From Thermoflexia bacterium (GTDB lineage: Bacteria > Chloroflexota > Anaerolineae > B4-G1), in assembly GCA_011192155.1 (NCBI GenBank), contig DUEK01000049.1:1-43321 (forward strand): 43,321 bases of DNA, in the 5' to 3' direction. The position numbers and the translations under genes are program-made. Position 1 is the stretch's first letter. Each line of letters begins with the position of its first letter. The notes under the pieces are model-generated. The model was not told the DNA's origin and did no database searches. It worked only from the letters and a program-made list of their open reading frames with translations. Below, one piece after another: positions 17,306 through 26,259 of the stretch.

Positions 17306-18115
17306 GTGAGCGGCTACCCATTTGTAACTTGGCGATTGCTTCGCTCAGTTCCGGCTGGCGGGGCGATCAATATGGCGCTGGACGAGGCGATTTTGCGGGC
17401 GGTCGCGGCGGGACGTGTTTTGCCCACGCTGCGTCTCTATGCCTGGGAGCCGGCGTGCCTTTCGCTGGGCCGGGCGCAAAGCATTGCCGACGTAGACGCG
17501 GACGCTCTGCGGGCCGCGGGCTTGGGCCTGGTGCGCCGGTCTACCGGCGGTAAGGCCATCCTTCACGCAGACGAACTGACCTATAGCGTGGTCGCGCCGG
17601 AGGCGGAGCCTCGTGTGGCGGGGTCTATCGTGGAAAGCTATCGCCGCCTCAGCGCCGGGTTGGTGCGCGGGCTGGAGCAGTTGGGGGCCGCGGGGGTTGC
17701 AGCCGACCAGCGCTGGGGTGGGCGCCGCCTCGAAGGGCCGGTTTGCTTCGAGACGCCCTCCGATTATGAGGTTACGTTCGACGGGCGGAAGCTGGTGGGC
17801 AGCGCTCAGATGCGGTCTCTGGGAGTGGTGCTCCAGCATGGCGCGCTGCCCCTGTGCGGCGACGTTGCCCGAATTTGCCGCTTTTTGATCCCGCGCGCTG
17901 ACCCTGCCCGCGTACGCGCCCGCGCCATTACCATTGAGCAAGTCCTAGGGCGACAGGCCGCCTGGAGCGAGGCCGCCGCCGCGTTCGCGACGGGCTTTGC
18001 CGAATCGCTGAACCTTCACCTGAAGCCGGGCGCGTTGACCAAAGATGAAGTCGCCTGGGCGGAAGAGCTGCGAGTGAAGAAATACGCGACCCACGAGTGG
18101 ACATATAAAGTTTGA
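17306..18115 (+). CDS. Lipoate-protein ligase A family protein
   Basis: GGAINMALDEAIL, LSLGRAQ, LVRRSTGGKAILHADELTYSVV, GRKLVGSAQ. Confidence 0.9.
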   Translation: MSGYPFVTWRLLRSVPAGGAINMALDEAILRAVAAGRVLPTLRLYAWEPACLSLGRAQSIADVDADALRAAGLGLVRRSTGGKAILHADELTYSVVAPEAEPRVAGSIVESYRRLSAGLVRGLEQLGAAGVAADQRWGGRRLEGPVCFETPSDYEVTFDGRKLVGSAQMRSLGVVLQHGALPLCGDVARICRFLIPRADPARVRARAITIEQVLGRQAAWSEAAAAFATGFAESLNLHLKPGALTKDEVAWAEELRVKKYATHEWTYKV

Positions 18116-18164
18116 CTATCCTCCTTGCTGTGTTATACTGAACACATCCCAACTACGAATTACT

Positions 18165-18449
18165 ATGGTCATCGGCGCCTGTATTCTCGAACTGTATCTC
18201 CCCGGCAACGGCTCACTGAAGGGCAAGCGCAGTATCCTCAAGCCTCTTCTGGCCCGGCTGCGCCGTGAGTTCAACCTGGCTGCCGCCGAAGTGGGGAGCA
18301 ACGATTTCTGGCAGTCGGCGGAAATAGCCTTTGTCACCGTCGCCAACGACGCTGGCCGTGTTCACGCAATGCTCGAACGGACTGTGCACTGGATTGAGGC
18401 TCTCCGCCCCGAAGTACAGGTTGTGGACTGGGAGATTGAGATTCTGTGA
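18165..18449 (+). CDS. DUF503 family (YlxP-like) protein
   Basis: MVIGACILELYLPGNGSLKGKRSILKPLLARLRREFNLAAAEV. Confidence 0.9.
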   Translation: MVIGACILELYLPGNGSLKGKRSILKPLLARLRREFNLAAAEVGSNDFWQSAEIAFVTVANDAGRVHAMLERTVHWIEALRPEVQVVDWEIEIL

Positions 18450-18619
18450 GTGTTGTGATGAAAAGGGGAAAAATATAGACAGGGTGTCAAAAGAAATCGG
18501 CTGGTGCATAGGGTTGTGTATAGCAGTGTCAAGTGACAAATAGCCAGCCTAACTGCTCGTGGACTGTCCAACGACAATCCTTATCACAATATGGAGTGTT
18601 GCAAAGGAGAAAGTGAATA

Positions 18620-19432
18620 ATGGCAGACGCATTGGATTTACCTGATATGGATGAATTGGCACGTCAGATGGAAGATGCAATGAACGAAGCGCAAAAAGTG
18701 ATGCAAGATTTGCCCATGCAGACGGGTGATATGGAAAACGTTATGGGATCGCTTTCGGCGCTGGTGGGAGGAATGCCCACGCAGATGGGAGAACTAGGTG
18801 CAGCTATGACGGGGTTAGGAGAAAAGCATGAAGCGAACGTCGCATCATTGGCCGGGGAGCCAGACTGGTCAGTGGAAGCGAACATTCGAGTGGGAGAAAA
18901 GCTACACCTGGTTGTAAGCGCGGCGTTTGATTTGGAAAAGGTCAGGGAAGCGTGGAGCAGCACGCAAGGCGTGGGGTTCGAGTTGTTCGTGGAGGGAGCG
19001 GTCGCGGGGACCGCGGGAGAGATGGAAGCGGGCCTAATGGATCAAATTATGGGGCAATTGAAAAAGGGGCGCAGTATAGCTGTTGTGGAGGACGTGCAAG
19101 TACTCGCGTGCCGGATACAAGGGGCGCCTGGGGACGCCGCCGAGAAGCTACAGTTATCTCCCGAGGCCAACATTCCATTGATGATGGATGAGGGTGGACT
19201 GGGATTCGAGTTCGCGCCGCTGCTGACGATACGCAACAGATGGGAGAGCGCAAATATACCGACGTTTTCGCCGCTGGGGAAAGAAATCGTGGTCCAACTA
19301 GAACATTTTGAAAGTGGAGAAGCGTTCAAGCTCAAGTTTGAACCGACTGGGCAAGAAGACAATATGACGGTAGAGTTGAGTTTTCAGCCGTTAGCATTAC
19401 CCTTGACCACGGTGAACAAATCACATAATTAG
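18620..19432 (+). CDS. Hypothetical protein, 270 aa
   Basis: ORF with Met-rich N-terminus and upstream aaaggaga RBS; no family recognised. Confidence 0.75.
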   Translation: MADALDLPDMDELARQMEDAMNEAQKVMQDLPMQTGDMENVMGSLSALVGGMPTQMGELGAAMTGLGEKHEANVASLAGEPDWSVEANIRVGEKLHLVVSAAFDLEKVREAWSSTQGVGFELFVEGAVAGTAGEMEAGLMDQIMGQLKKGRSIAVVEDVQVLACRIQGAPGDAAEKLQLSPEANIPLMMDEGGLGFEFAPLLTIRNRWESANIPTFSPLGKEIVVQLEHFESGEAFKLKFEPTGQEDNMTVELSFQPLALPLTTVNKSHN

Positions 19433-19436
19433 AATG

Positions 19437-19722
19437 TAGCCGCAGATGAACGCAAATGAACACTGATAAATTGGGCAGAAGTAGAACGTGATTTACATGC
19501 AATACGGTTTAGATAAGCGGTTGGAGTGGAGCCTTCAGGCGGAAAAACCCGGCTAAAGCCTCGACTCCTGGCCTTAACTAAACCGTATTGTATTTACATG
19601 TATCCTCTCAAAAAGTGGAGGCGAGAGTAAGTTGGAATACCATTCCGACTTACATTGCCCCGGTTCATTGAAAAGGTGCTTTACATCCATCGGCGTTCAT
19701 TGGCGTGTATCTGCGGTTCTAG
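19437..19722. repeat. Nest of degenerate inverted repeats (outer arms ccgcagatgaacgcaaatgaac... / ...gttcattggcgtgtatctgcgg; inner hairpin 19627-19653)
   Basis: Outer arms about 21/26 complementary; inner hairpin gtaagttggaat-acc-attccgacttac with one mismatch. Confidence 0.75.
19500..19591. mobile_element. MITE-like element about 92 bp with 13-bp TIRs and 8-9 bp flanking repeat atttacat(g)
   Basis: TIRs caatacggtttag (19500-19512) / ctaaaccgtattg (19578-19590); atttacatg at 19491-19499 and 19592-19600. Confidence 0.85.
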
Positions 19723-19858
19723 TTATGCCTTTTCAAGACGTGTTCAAAACTGATGCTAGGTTGAGAGACCTGGCAGGCCAAAGGGTGGTTTGCGCAAGCG
19801 GCGTTGTCGGAATATAATCCAGGGGACTTGGCGCCCGACGAAAAGGAGATTTTTAACC

Positions 19859-20145
19859 GTGAACGCTCCCCTTCAACTGACCATGGCCATCACGCCGGCC
19901 CACCGCAACCAATACCTCTTTTCCGACCATTACCTGAACAACCTGCTCTGCCGTGACCCTCGCTGGGACGCAGCCCTGCCGGAGGCTGAGACGTTCCTGG
20001 CCTGGTGAACGTCTACCGCGCTCACAGCCCCGCCTACCGTGAACTGGTCGCCCGCATCGCGGCCACCGACTGGCTGATTGACCAGATCGTCTACAAGCTG
20101 TACGGTCTGACGGAGGAAGAGATCGCGATTGTGGAGGGGAAGTGA
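19859..20145 (+). pseudogene. Remnant of a type IIG-like restriction-modification/DNA methyltransferase gene (N- and C-terminal tails only)
   Basis: GTG start with aaaggaga RBS; NQYLFSDHYLNNLL then stop at 20006-20008; in another frame TDWLIDQIVYKLYGLTEEEIAIVEGK resembles C-termini of Eco57I-like enzymes. Confidence 0.6.
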
Positions 20146-20189
20146 GCGGCGCAAATCAAAACCAAACAGCGTACCGCGCCGCCGATGTA

Positions 20190-20861
20190 CTACGAACTTG
20201 GAAAGATGACGCCGGCCAGCGGTCGGCGTTGCTTCCCCTCCCGATCCTCGAACTCGACGCTTACCAGGTGAGGCTTGTCGAGAAAGGCGTGGATGGCCCG
20301 CTCCAGCCGCGCAAAGTCGCGGCGCAGTTCCCACGTGCGGTCAGGGTCGGCCCCGTTGTGCAAGACGACAAATATCCGGTTAGCGGCATGGAAGCGGCCC
20401 TGCTTCGACTGGTGGACGTATAGCCAACGGGCCAACTCCTCCGGGTGGGCGCGAGCGTAGGCGATGTCGTGCCCGAATCCGCGCGGCAGAGTCGTCAGCT
20501 TGAGGTCGAACCCCAACGGATGTCGTTTATCCGCATCATCCAGGTAAAAGTCCACTGTGTGGTGGAAGGGGTCAGGCTCGGGCCGGGTGCGCGGGTGGGC
20601 CAGGATGAGGTCGAGCGCGGCCTGGTGGGTGTGAAAGTTGTACCAGCGGCGGATGACGTAACTGCCAAAATCCCAAAGCGGCAGGTTCATCTTGGCGGCC
20701 ACGCGCCTCGTCTCACTGCGCAGCGCGTCCAGATCCTCAATCTGGTAGATAAAGCGGCTGGCGCGATCCCACGCATTTCCTTGCACCCGCCCCCACGGGG
20801 GCATGTGCTTGACCTTGAGCAGTTCGCGGCGCACGTTGGCCGGGTGTCGTTTATGCGCCAT
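20190..20861 (-). CDS. Putative type II restriction endonuclease (PD-(D/E)XK-like)
   Basis: HHTVDFYLDDADKRHPLGFDLKLTTLPRGFG contains D-(x)n-DxK; 11-bp overlap with upstream DNA methyltransferase. Confidence 0.55.
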   Translation of the reverse strand: MAHKRHPANVRRELLKVKHMPPWGRVQGNAWDRASRFIYQIEDLDALRSETRRVAAKMNLPLWDFGSYVIRRWYNFHTHQAALDLILAHPRTRPEPDPFHHTVDFYLDDADKRHPLGFDLKLTTLPRGFGHDIAYARAHPEELARWLYVHQSKQGRFHAANRIFVVLHNGADPDRTWELRRDFARLERAIHAFLDKPHLVSVEFEDREGKQRRPLAGVIFPSS

Positions 20862-21690
20862 TGGCCGGTTTTTGAAAGATGATGATGTATTCGTGCTTGA
20901 AAATGTAAAACCCCCACGTCAGCGCCCGATAGCGCCACAGGTTGCTGTCTTGTCCTTTTCCCCTTTCGTTGCCCGTGATGTTTTTGACCACGATGGCCTT
21001 TGTGCGAAATCCGGCCCGCTGCATGCGCTCCAGGCAATAAAAGCCCAGGGGAATCAATTCCCCTTTGGTGTACTTGTCGCCAATGACCAGCGCGGCAAAG
21101 CGGCCTGGCTCCAACAGACCAAAGCCGTGACGGGCGACGGTCTCGAACAGATTGAGAAAATTCTCCAGGTTGGACGAGTTAGAGAGATCGGCGGGATCGT
21201 CGGAAAAAGAGATAATGTCGTGGTAGGGTGGATGGAGCACTAGCAATTGGGCGTGCTCGGCGTCCATTGACGCGAGTGTTTTCCGCACGCGGGTTGCTGT
21301 TTCTTCATTGGTGGAATCGCCCTGGAGGATGTGGATACGGTCATCCAGCAGGGTGGGGGAGATTTTATCGCGCACGTACTCGACCAGGTCGGGCTTTAGC
21401 TCGACGCCGACCAGCCGCCGCTTTAGCCGCGCGGCCTCAATAGCCGAGGTCCCCGAACCGAGAAATAGATCGAGGATAATATCGTTTTCTTTCGTATAGC
21501 GCAGATAGGTCTGGGCAGCGATCTGGGGGATAAAGTTGCCGTGATAGTCTAGTTGATGGCCGCCGGTGCGGTCGCGGGATTCCATCAACCACAGCGAGTC
21601 GGTCAAAACGTGGTCGTACTCCCGCCAGCGGTTGAGGTCAATGTCGGAGTAGGGCGGAGTCTTGAGAGGTTTTTGGGGTTCGCTGGTCAT
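20851..21690 (-). CDS. DNA N4/N6 methyltransferase
   Basis: Motif I DLFLGSGTSAIEAARL, motif IV-like LHPPYHDI, LVGVELKPDLVEYVRDKI. Confidence 0.85.
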   Translation of the reverse strand: MTSEPQKPLKTPPYSDIDLNRWREYDHVLTDSLWLMESRDRTGGHQLDYHGNFIPQIAAQTYLRYTKENDIILDLFLGSGTSAIEAARLKRRLVGVELKPDLVEYVRDKISPTLLDDRIHILQGDSTNEETATRVRKTLASMDAEHAQLLVLHPPYHDIISFSDDPADLSNSSNLENFLNLFETVARHGFGLLEPGRFAALVIGDKYTKGELIPLGFYCLERMQRAGFRTKAIVVKNITGNERGKGQDSNLWRYRALTWGFYIFKHEYIIIFQKPANGA

Positions 21691-22583
21691 TTATGTTTCG
21701 GCGTCCCCATTTTCCATCCCAAAGTGCTGAGGGCGGTCGCCGCGGGGATGTACACGATTCCTGCTATGCAAGCCACAAACGGCCACGTCGAGGTGTTGGG
21801 CTGGGCGCTACTCAGAGCCGCCGCCCAGATGATGCTCCCAATCACTTGCCCCAGCCATCCACCCAGCCCAGTGATGCCCCCCGCGATTATTGCGTGAATC
21901 GCATCTGAGGATTGGTCGCCCTTGCCGGCCTGACGCGCGATCAGCATTCCGGTGACAAAAGCGACAGCCAGCGAGAGGAAGAACCCGCAGCATGATTGGG
22001 CCCCGCCACCGGCGACTATACCGTTCACCGCGCCCGCGATCAGGCCGGTGCGTACTGTGGAGACCCAATCCGCCGGCACGATTTGGTCAAGCGCCAAGGT
22101 GGAGGAGGGTGGCTTGATGAGAGTGGGGCGTCTCGTGGGCGTAAGCGGGATGGGCCGCCTTTGAACGATTGGCGCTGCGGCACTGGATAACTCGTCCAGT
22201 TGGCTCTGGGCCATGTAGGCGATGTCTTTGCTATCCGCCAGGTCGCGGGCCTGTTCGAGTTCCCAGCGGGCCTGGTCGAGCATTCCCTGGCGGATGGCCT
22301 CAAATCCTCGCGCGACGTGCTCGCGGGCCAGTTCATCATCTGAGGGTTGGTCGGGCGGCAGCTCTTTTGTTGCAATGATTTCAACTGCATCCTCGACGCT
22401 CTCGATTTTGGTAGCCTCTTTGGACTCTGGCGGGGCGGGTTGGATTTCGATCTCTAGCGGGTCGGGTATTTCGATGGTGGGAAAATCCGGCCACGCCGCC
22501 TGGCTGAGACTGAGGCTGAATCCGCACTGGTGACAACTGTTGGCGTCGGGCCCGTTTTCCGCGTTACAGATTGGGCATTTCAT
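21687..22583 (-). CDS. Zinc-ribbon membrane protein
   Basis: N-term CPICNAENGPDANSCHQCGFSL; C-terminal glycine-rich TM segments. Confidence 0.8.
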   Translation of the reverse strand: MKCPICNAENGPDANSCHQCGFSLSLSQAAWPDFPTIEIPDPLEIEIQPAPPESKEATKIESVEDAVEIIATKELPPDQPSDDELAREHVARGFEAIRQGMLDQARWELEQARDLADSKDIAYMAQSQLDELSSAAAPIVQRRPIPLTPTRRPTLIKPPSSTLALDQIVPADWVSTVRTGLIAGAVNGIVAGGGAQSCCGFFLSLAVAFVTGMLIARQAGKGDQSSDAIHAIIAGGITGLGGWLGQVIGSIIWAAALSSAQPNTSTWPFVACIAGIVYIPAATALSTLGWKMGTPKHK

Positions 22584-22791
22584 TACAGTGCTCCATGAGG
22601 GAATGGTTTATGCCAGGTTGGCGTAGCGCTTCTCTATGCCTGACATTGCGCCCATATTATACCCCAACTGTGGCGTGGAGGGCAAGTCGGAGCAGGCGAG
22701 GGCTGAAAGGCGCGACGCACTTCTGAAGCGCATCGCACCTCCTTTGGTCACAAACTACAAAAGCTCCCGTTTTTGTGGTACAATAACATCA

Positions 22792-23304
22792 ATGGACATT
22801 GCCTACCATCCCGAACTCGTTCACCCGACCGCTTACGTCGCGCCCAATGCGACTATCGTTGGTGAGGTACACATCGCTGCTGAGGCGAGCGTCTGGTTTG
22901 GTTGCGTGCTGCGGGCCGATAACGCGCCCATCGTCATCGGGGCGCGCACCAACGTCCAGGACCTGGTCGTGATTCACGTGGATGAAGGGCAGCCTTGCAC
23001 GTTGGGCGAGGGGGTCACTGTGGGCCACCGGGCGGTGTTGCACAGCGCGACTATCGAGGATGGCGCATTGGTGGGCATCGGAGCCATCGTGCTGAACGGC
23101 GCGGTCGTGGGCCGGGAGGCGCTGCTGGGGGCCAGCGCGTTGGTGACGGAAGGGATGGTTGTCCCGCCCCGGCACTTGGCGCTGGGCGCGCCGGCGCGGG
23201 CGGTGCGAGAACTTACCGTAGAGGAGATCGAACGCTTGCACAACGACGCCGCGCATTACGTCGCGCGGGCGCGAGCATTCCTGATAACAGGGAAAGGAGA
23301 ATAA
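22792..23304 (+). CDS. Gamma-carbonic anhydrase family protein (left-handed beta-helix hexapeptide repeats)
   Basis: VHPTAYVAPNATIVGEVHIAAEASVWFGCVLRADNAPIVIGARTNVQDLVVIHV. Confidence 0.95.
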   Translation: MDIAYHPELVHPTAYVAPNATIVGEVHIAAEASVWFGCVLRADNAPIVIGARTNVQDLVVIHVDEGQPCTLGEGVTVGHRAVLHSATIEDGALVGIGAIVLNGAVVGREALLGASALVTEGMVVPPRHLALGAPARAVRELTVEEIERLHNDAAHYVARARAFLITGKGE

Positions 23305-23306
23305 TC

Positions 23307-23774
23307 ATGTCAGTTACCGAGTTGTTGCAACGCAGCGAGTTGTTCGCCGAGCTTGGCCTTGAAAAGATCGAGCAAATCGCCGCCCTGGGCCGTGAGGTCG
23401 TCTATGACAGTGGCGACATCATCATCAGCGAGGGCGATCCTTCCGACGAGATATACGTCATTTGCAAGGGTATGGTCGAGGTGGAGGTTTCCACAAGTAT
23501 GCCAGGGCCTTCTCAACCGAGTTCCATTGTGCGATTGGGTCAGGGGCAAACGTTCGGCGAGATGGCGCTGGTGGATCGCGGGGCGCGTTCAGCGACGGTG
23601 CGCTGTGTGCAGGATGACACCGCGCTTCACGTCATCCCGCGTGAGGACTTTTGGGCCCTCTGTAACAAAGATACCCGTATTGGCTTTATCGTGATGCGCA
23701 ACATTGCCTTTGATCTCTCGTTCAAACTGCGCCACCGCAACTTGCAGATGGGGATGGCGGGAGGCGAGGCATGA
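23307..23774 (+). CDS. Cyclic nucleotide-binding domain protein
   Basis: LLQRSELFAELGLEKIEQIAALGREVVYDSGDIIISEGDPSDEIYVICKG...GQTFGEMALVDRGARSATV. Confidence 0.9.
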   Translation: MSVTELLQRSELFAELGLEKIEQIAALGREVVYDSGDIIISEGDPSDEIYVICKGMVEVEVSTSMPGPSQPSSIVRLGQGQTFGEMALVDRGARSATVRCVQDDTALHVIPREDFWALCNKDTRIGFIVMRNIAFDLSFKLRHRNLQMGMAGGEA

Positions 23775-23974
23775 TCTACAAAGTGAGCTATGTCGTCGTG
23801 GGCAAGCCGCACTTGGGCGCGATCGTCAACCTGGACGGGCCGCCGCGCGTCGGCGATCAGGTGAAGCTGGGCGATGAGCTGTGTGAAGTGATCGAGATCG
23901 TTGACCTGATCCCGCCGCGTGGGGACTTTGCCTTTCTACACGTCACCTGCCGGCCGGTGCAAGACGAATTATGA
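23771..23974 (+). CDS. Small conserved-looking protein
   Basis: 4-bp overlap with preceding CDS; 67 aa MIYKVSYVVVGKPHLGAIVNLDGPPRVGDQVKLGDELCEVIEI. Confidence 0.75.
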   Translation: MIYKVSYVVVGKPHLGAIVNLDGPPRVGDQVKLGDELCEVIEIVDLIPPRGDFAFLHVTCRPVQDEL

Positions 23975-23994
23975 GATTGTACTATTTGCTCGTG

Positions 23995-26100
23995 TCATCC
24001 TGACTGGGACTTGGGTTCATCGAGGTTGCCTGAAAGTTCCCCCGTTAACCGCTGGCGCACCGCCGGTAAGCAGTTGCTTCTGGCAAAGACTGTCACCCTG
24101 TCACTGTCTTGTATCGTCGTGTAGCCGTGGGCTACGTGTAGCTTGCGCCCTCGCCGCACGGAGACAATCAGACATTCATCGGGAAAGTCAATTTCGCTGA
24201 CTCGTTGTCCAATGATCGGCGATTGCGAGGGGATGTCTATATGTACGAATCCTACGCCGTCTAACTGGCCCAGGCGCAGTGTCTCGACCTGGAGTTGGTG
24301 GTGCGCGCGTTGAGCGATAGCGTGGTTGTAAGCGCGGATGATGTCGGATCGGCGCACTATACCCACCAACTGGCGCGATTCCTCTTGCGCGACCACTGGC
24401 AATCGCCCCACGTCGCGGGCGCCTAATCGGCGCAGCGCTTTCCACATCGGCTCGTAGGGGTAGGCCACCTGCAAGTCCTGGATGGTGGCGATGTCGGCCA
24501 CTGTTTTCTCCGCAATCGGTTCCCTCGCCAGTGCGCGTTCCAGATCTTGAATACCGACAATCCCAATCAACTCGCCGGCGTCGTCTACTACCGGGAACCC
24601 GTGGTGGTGTGTGCGGGCAAATTTGTTCTCCAATTTCTCCAATGGCATGTTTAGAGTGACCACGTCTATGTCGGTGGTCATAGCCTCGCCGACGGTCACG
24701 CTCTGCATCACGTCAATATCGTGCCCCTGCTGCAAGTGGACGCCGCGCCGACTCAGTTTGAGAGTATAGATAGATTCGCGGCTAATGACTCGTGAGACCA
24801 GGGTGCTCATTACCGTTGCCAGCATGAGCGGCAGCATGATGCGATATTCGCCCGTCATCTCGAACAGGATGAGGATGGCCGTGATCGGTGCGTGGGCGGC
24901 GCCGCTGAAAAAGGCGGACATCCCTACAAGCGCGTAAGCGCCGGGGGGCGCCGTGATGGTGGGAAACAGTTGGTTCGCTACTTGACCAAAGGCATTGCCC
25001 AGCATCGCGCCCATAAAGAGGGCGGGAGCAAAGACGCCGCCAGACCCGCCGGAGCCGAGGGTGATGATCGTGGCGAGTAGTTTGATCAACAAGAGTGCCA
25101 GTGTCACCTGGAGCGTCAGCCTGTTGAACAGCGCGTGGCCGATGCTGTCGTAGCCGACGCCAAAAGCGCGCGGATAGCCGTCAATCTTGAATGTGAGGAT
25201 GCCTACGACTCCCAACAAAAGGCCGCCGAGCACCGGCTTGAAGTATTCGGGGAAGTGTAACTTGTCCCACACGTCTTCCGACAGGTAGAGCAATCGAGTA
25301 AAGATGACGGCTGCCACCGCTGCCAGGGCGCCCATCAGGGCATATAATACCAATTCCCACGGGCTGACCAGCATGTAAGCGGGCACGATGAAAGCGCGCA
25401 GGTCTCCTTCAAAGGCGTGGGCAACGACGTCGGCGGTAACGGCCGAGATGACCACCGCGCCAAAGTAAACGGCGTGGAACTGGCCCAGGATGACCTCCAG
25501 GGCAAAGAGCGCGCCGGCGATGGGCGCGTTAAAAGTGGCGGCGATACCGCCGGCCGCGCCGCAAGCGACCAGGTTACGCACTCGTTCGTCGGAGAGATGG
25601 AGCGCCTGGCCGATCGTCGAACCCAATGCCGAACCGATCTGGGCGATTGGGCCTTCGCGTCCCACCGAGCCGCCGGTGCCAATGCAGATGGCTGACGCCA
25701 ATGATTTGATGACGGCTACTCGTGGCCGTATGCGCCCGCCGCGCAACGCCACAGCTTCCATTACCTCGGGCACGCCGTGCCCTTTGGCCTCACGGGCAAA
25801 GCGGTAGATGAGCGGCCCAAAGATCAATCCACCCACGGCCGGAATGATGAGCAGGTGGAACGGCGCAATGCCGGCCAGCAATCCACCCAATCCGTCATAG
25901 GCCAGCGATTGCATACCACTAATGAGCCGTCTAAAGACGACGGCGCCCAGGCCGGCCCCGACGCCTACCACCAGGGCCGTGAGCACGATGGTGGCCGACT
26001 CGGGCACAGTGTGCCGGTCGAGCCAGCGACGTAGATGCCGGCCCCACCGCGGGTTGAATGAGTTACCTCTATTGTGGAAGGATGATCGAGACAAAGACAC
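23995..26100 (-). CDS. ClC-type chloride channel/antiporter with CBS pair and C-terminal TrkA-C-like domain
   Basis: GSVGREGPIAQIGSALGS, GSGGSGGVFAPALFMGAMLG, two CBS motifs. Confidence 0.95.
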   Translation of the reverse strand: MSLSRSSFHNRGNSFNPRWGRHLRRWLDRHTVPESATIVLTALVVGVGAGLGAVVFRRLISGMQSLAYDGLGGLLAGIAPFHLLIIPAVGGLIFGPLIYRFAREAKGHGVPEVMEAVALRGGRIRPRVAVIKSLASAICIGTGGSVGREGPIAQIGSALGSTIGQALHLSDERVRNLVACGAAGGIAATFNAPIAGALFALEVILGQFHAVYFGAVVISAVTADVVAHAFEGDLRAFIVPAYMLVSPWELVLYALMGALAAVAAVIFTRLLYLSEDVWDKLHFPEYFKPVLGGLLLGVVGILTFKIDGYPRAFGVGYDSIGHALFNRLTLQVTLALLLIKLLATIITLGSGGSGGVFAPALFMGAMLGNAFGQVANQLFPTITAPPGAYALVGMSAFFSGAAHAPITAILILFEMTGEYRIMLPLMLATVMSTLVSRVISRESIYTLKLSRRGVHLQQGHDIDVMQSVTVGEAMTTDIDVVTLNMPLEKLENKFARTHHHGFPVVDDAGELIGIVGIQDLERALAREPIAEKTVADIATIQDLQVAYPYEPMWKALRRLGARDVGRLPVVAQEESRQLVGIVRRSDIIRAYNHAIAQRAHHQLQVETLRLGQLDGVGFVHIDIPSQSPIIGQRVSEIDFPDECLIVSVRRGRKLHVAHGYTTIQDSDRVTVFARSNCLPAVRQRLTGELSGNLDEPKSQSG

Positions 26101-26259
26101 GTGTGACTCCTTTTTAAAAAGTCTATTGTGTGAATGGCAATCGGCTCAAACTATACTGCTTTTGTGAAGAATTGGCAAGCGGGCGTGTGATCTGTGTGAC
26201 CAATTACGTTTCGTATTTCACGCTTTGTGTGTTATACTTTGTAAACTTGGTAAGTTTCT

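Noticed and set aside
20142-20882. Plus-strand ORFs opposite the putative endonuclease
   Set aside because: Shadow ORFs of the minus-strand gene in GC-rich DNA.
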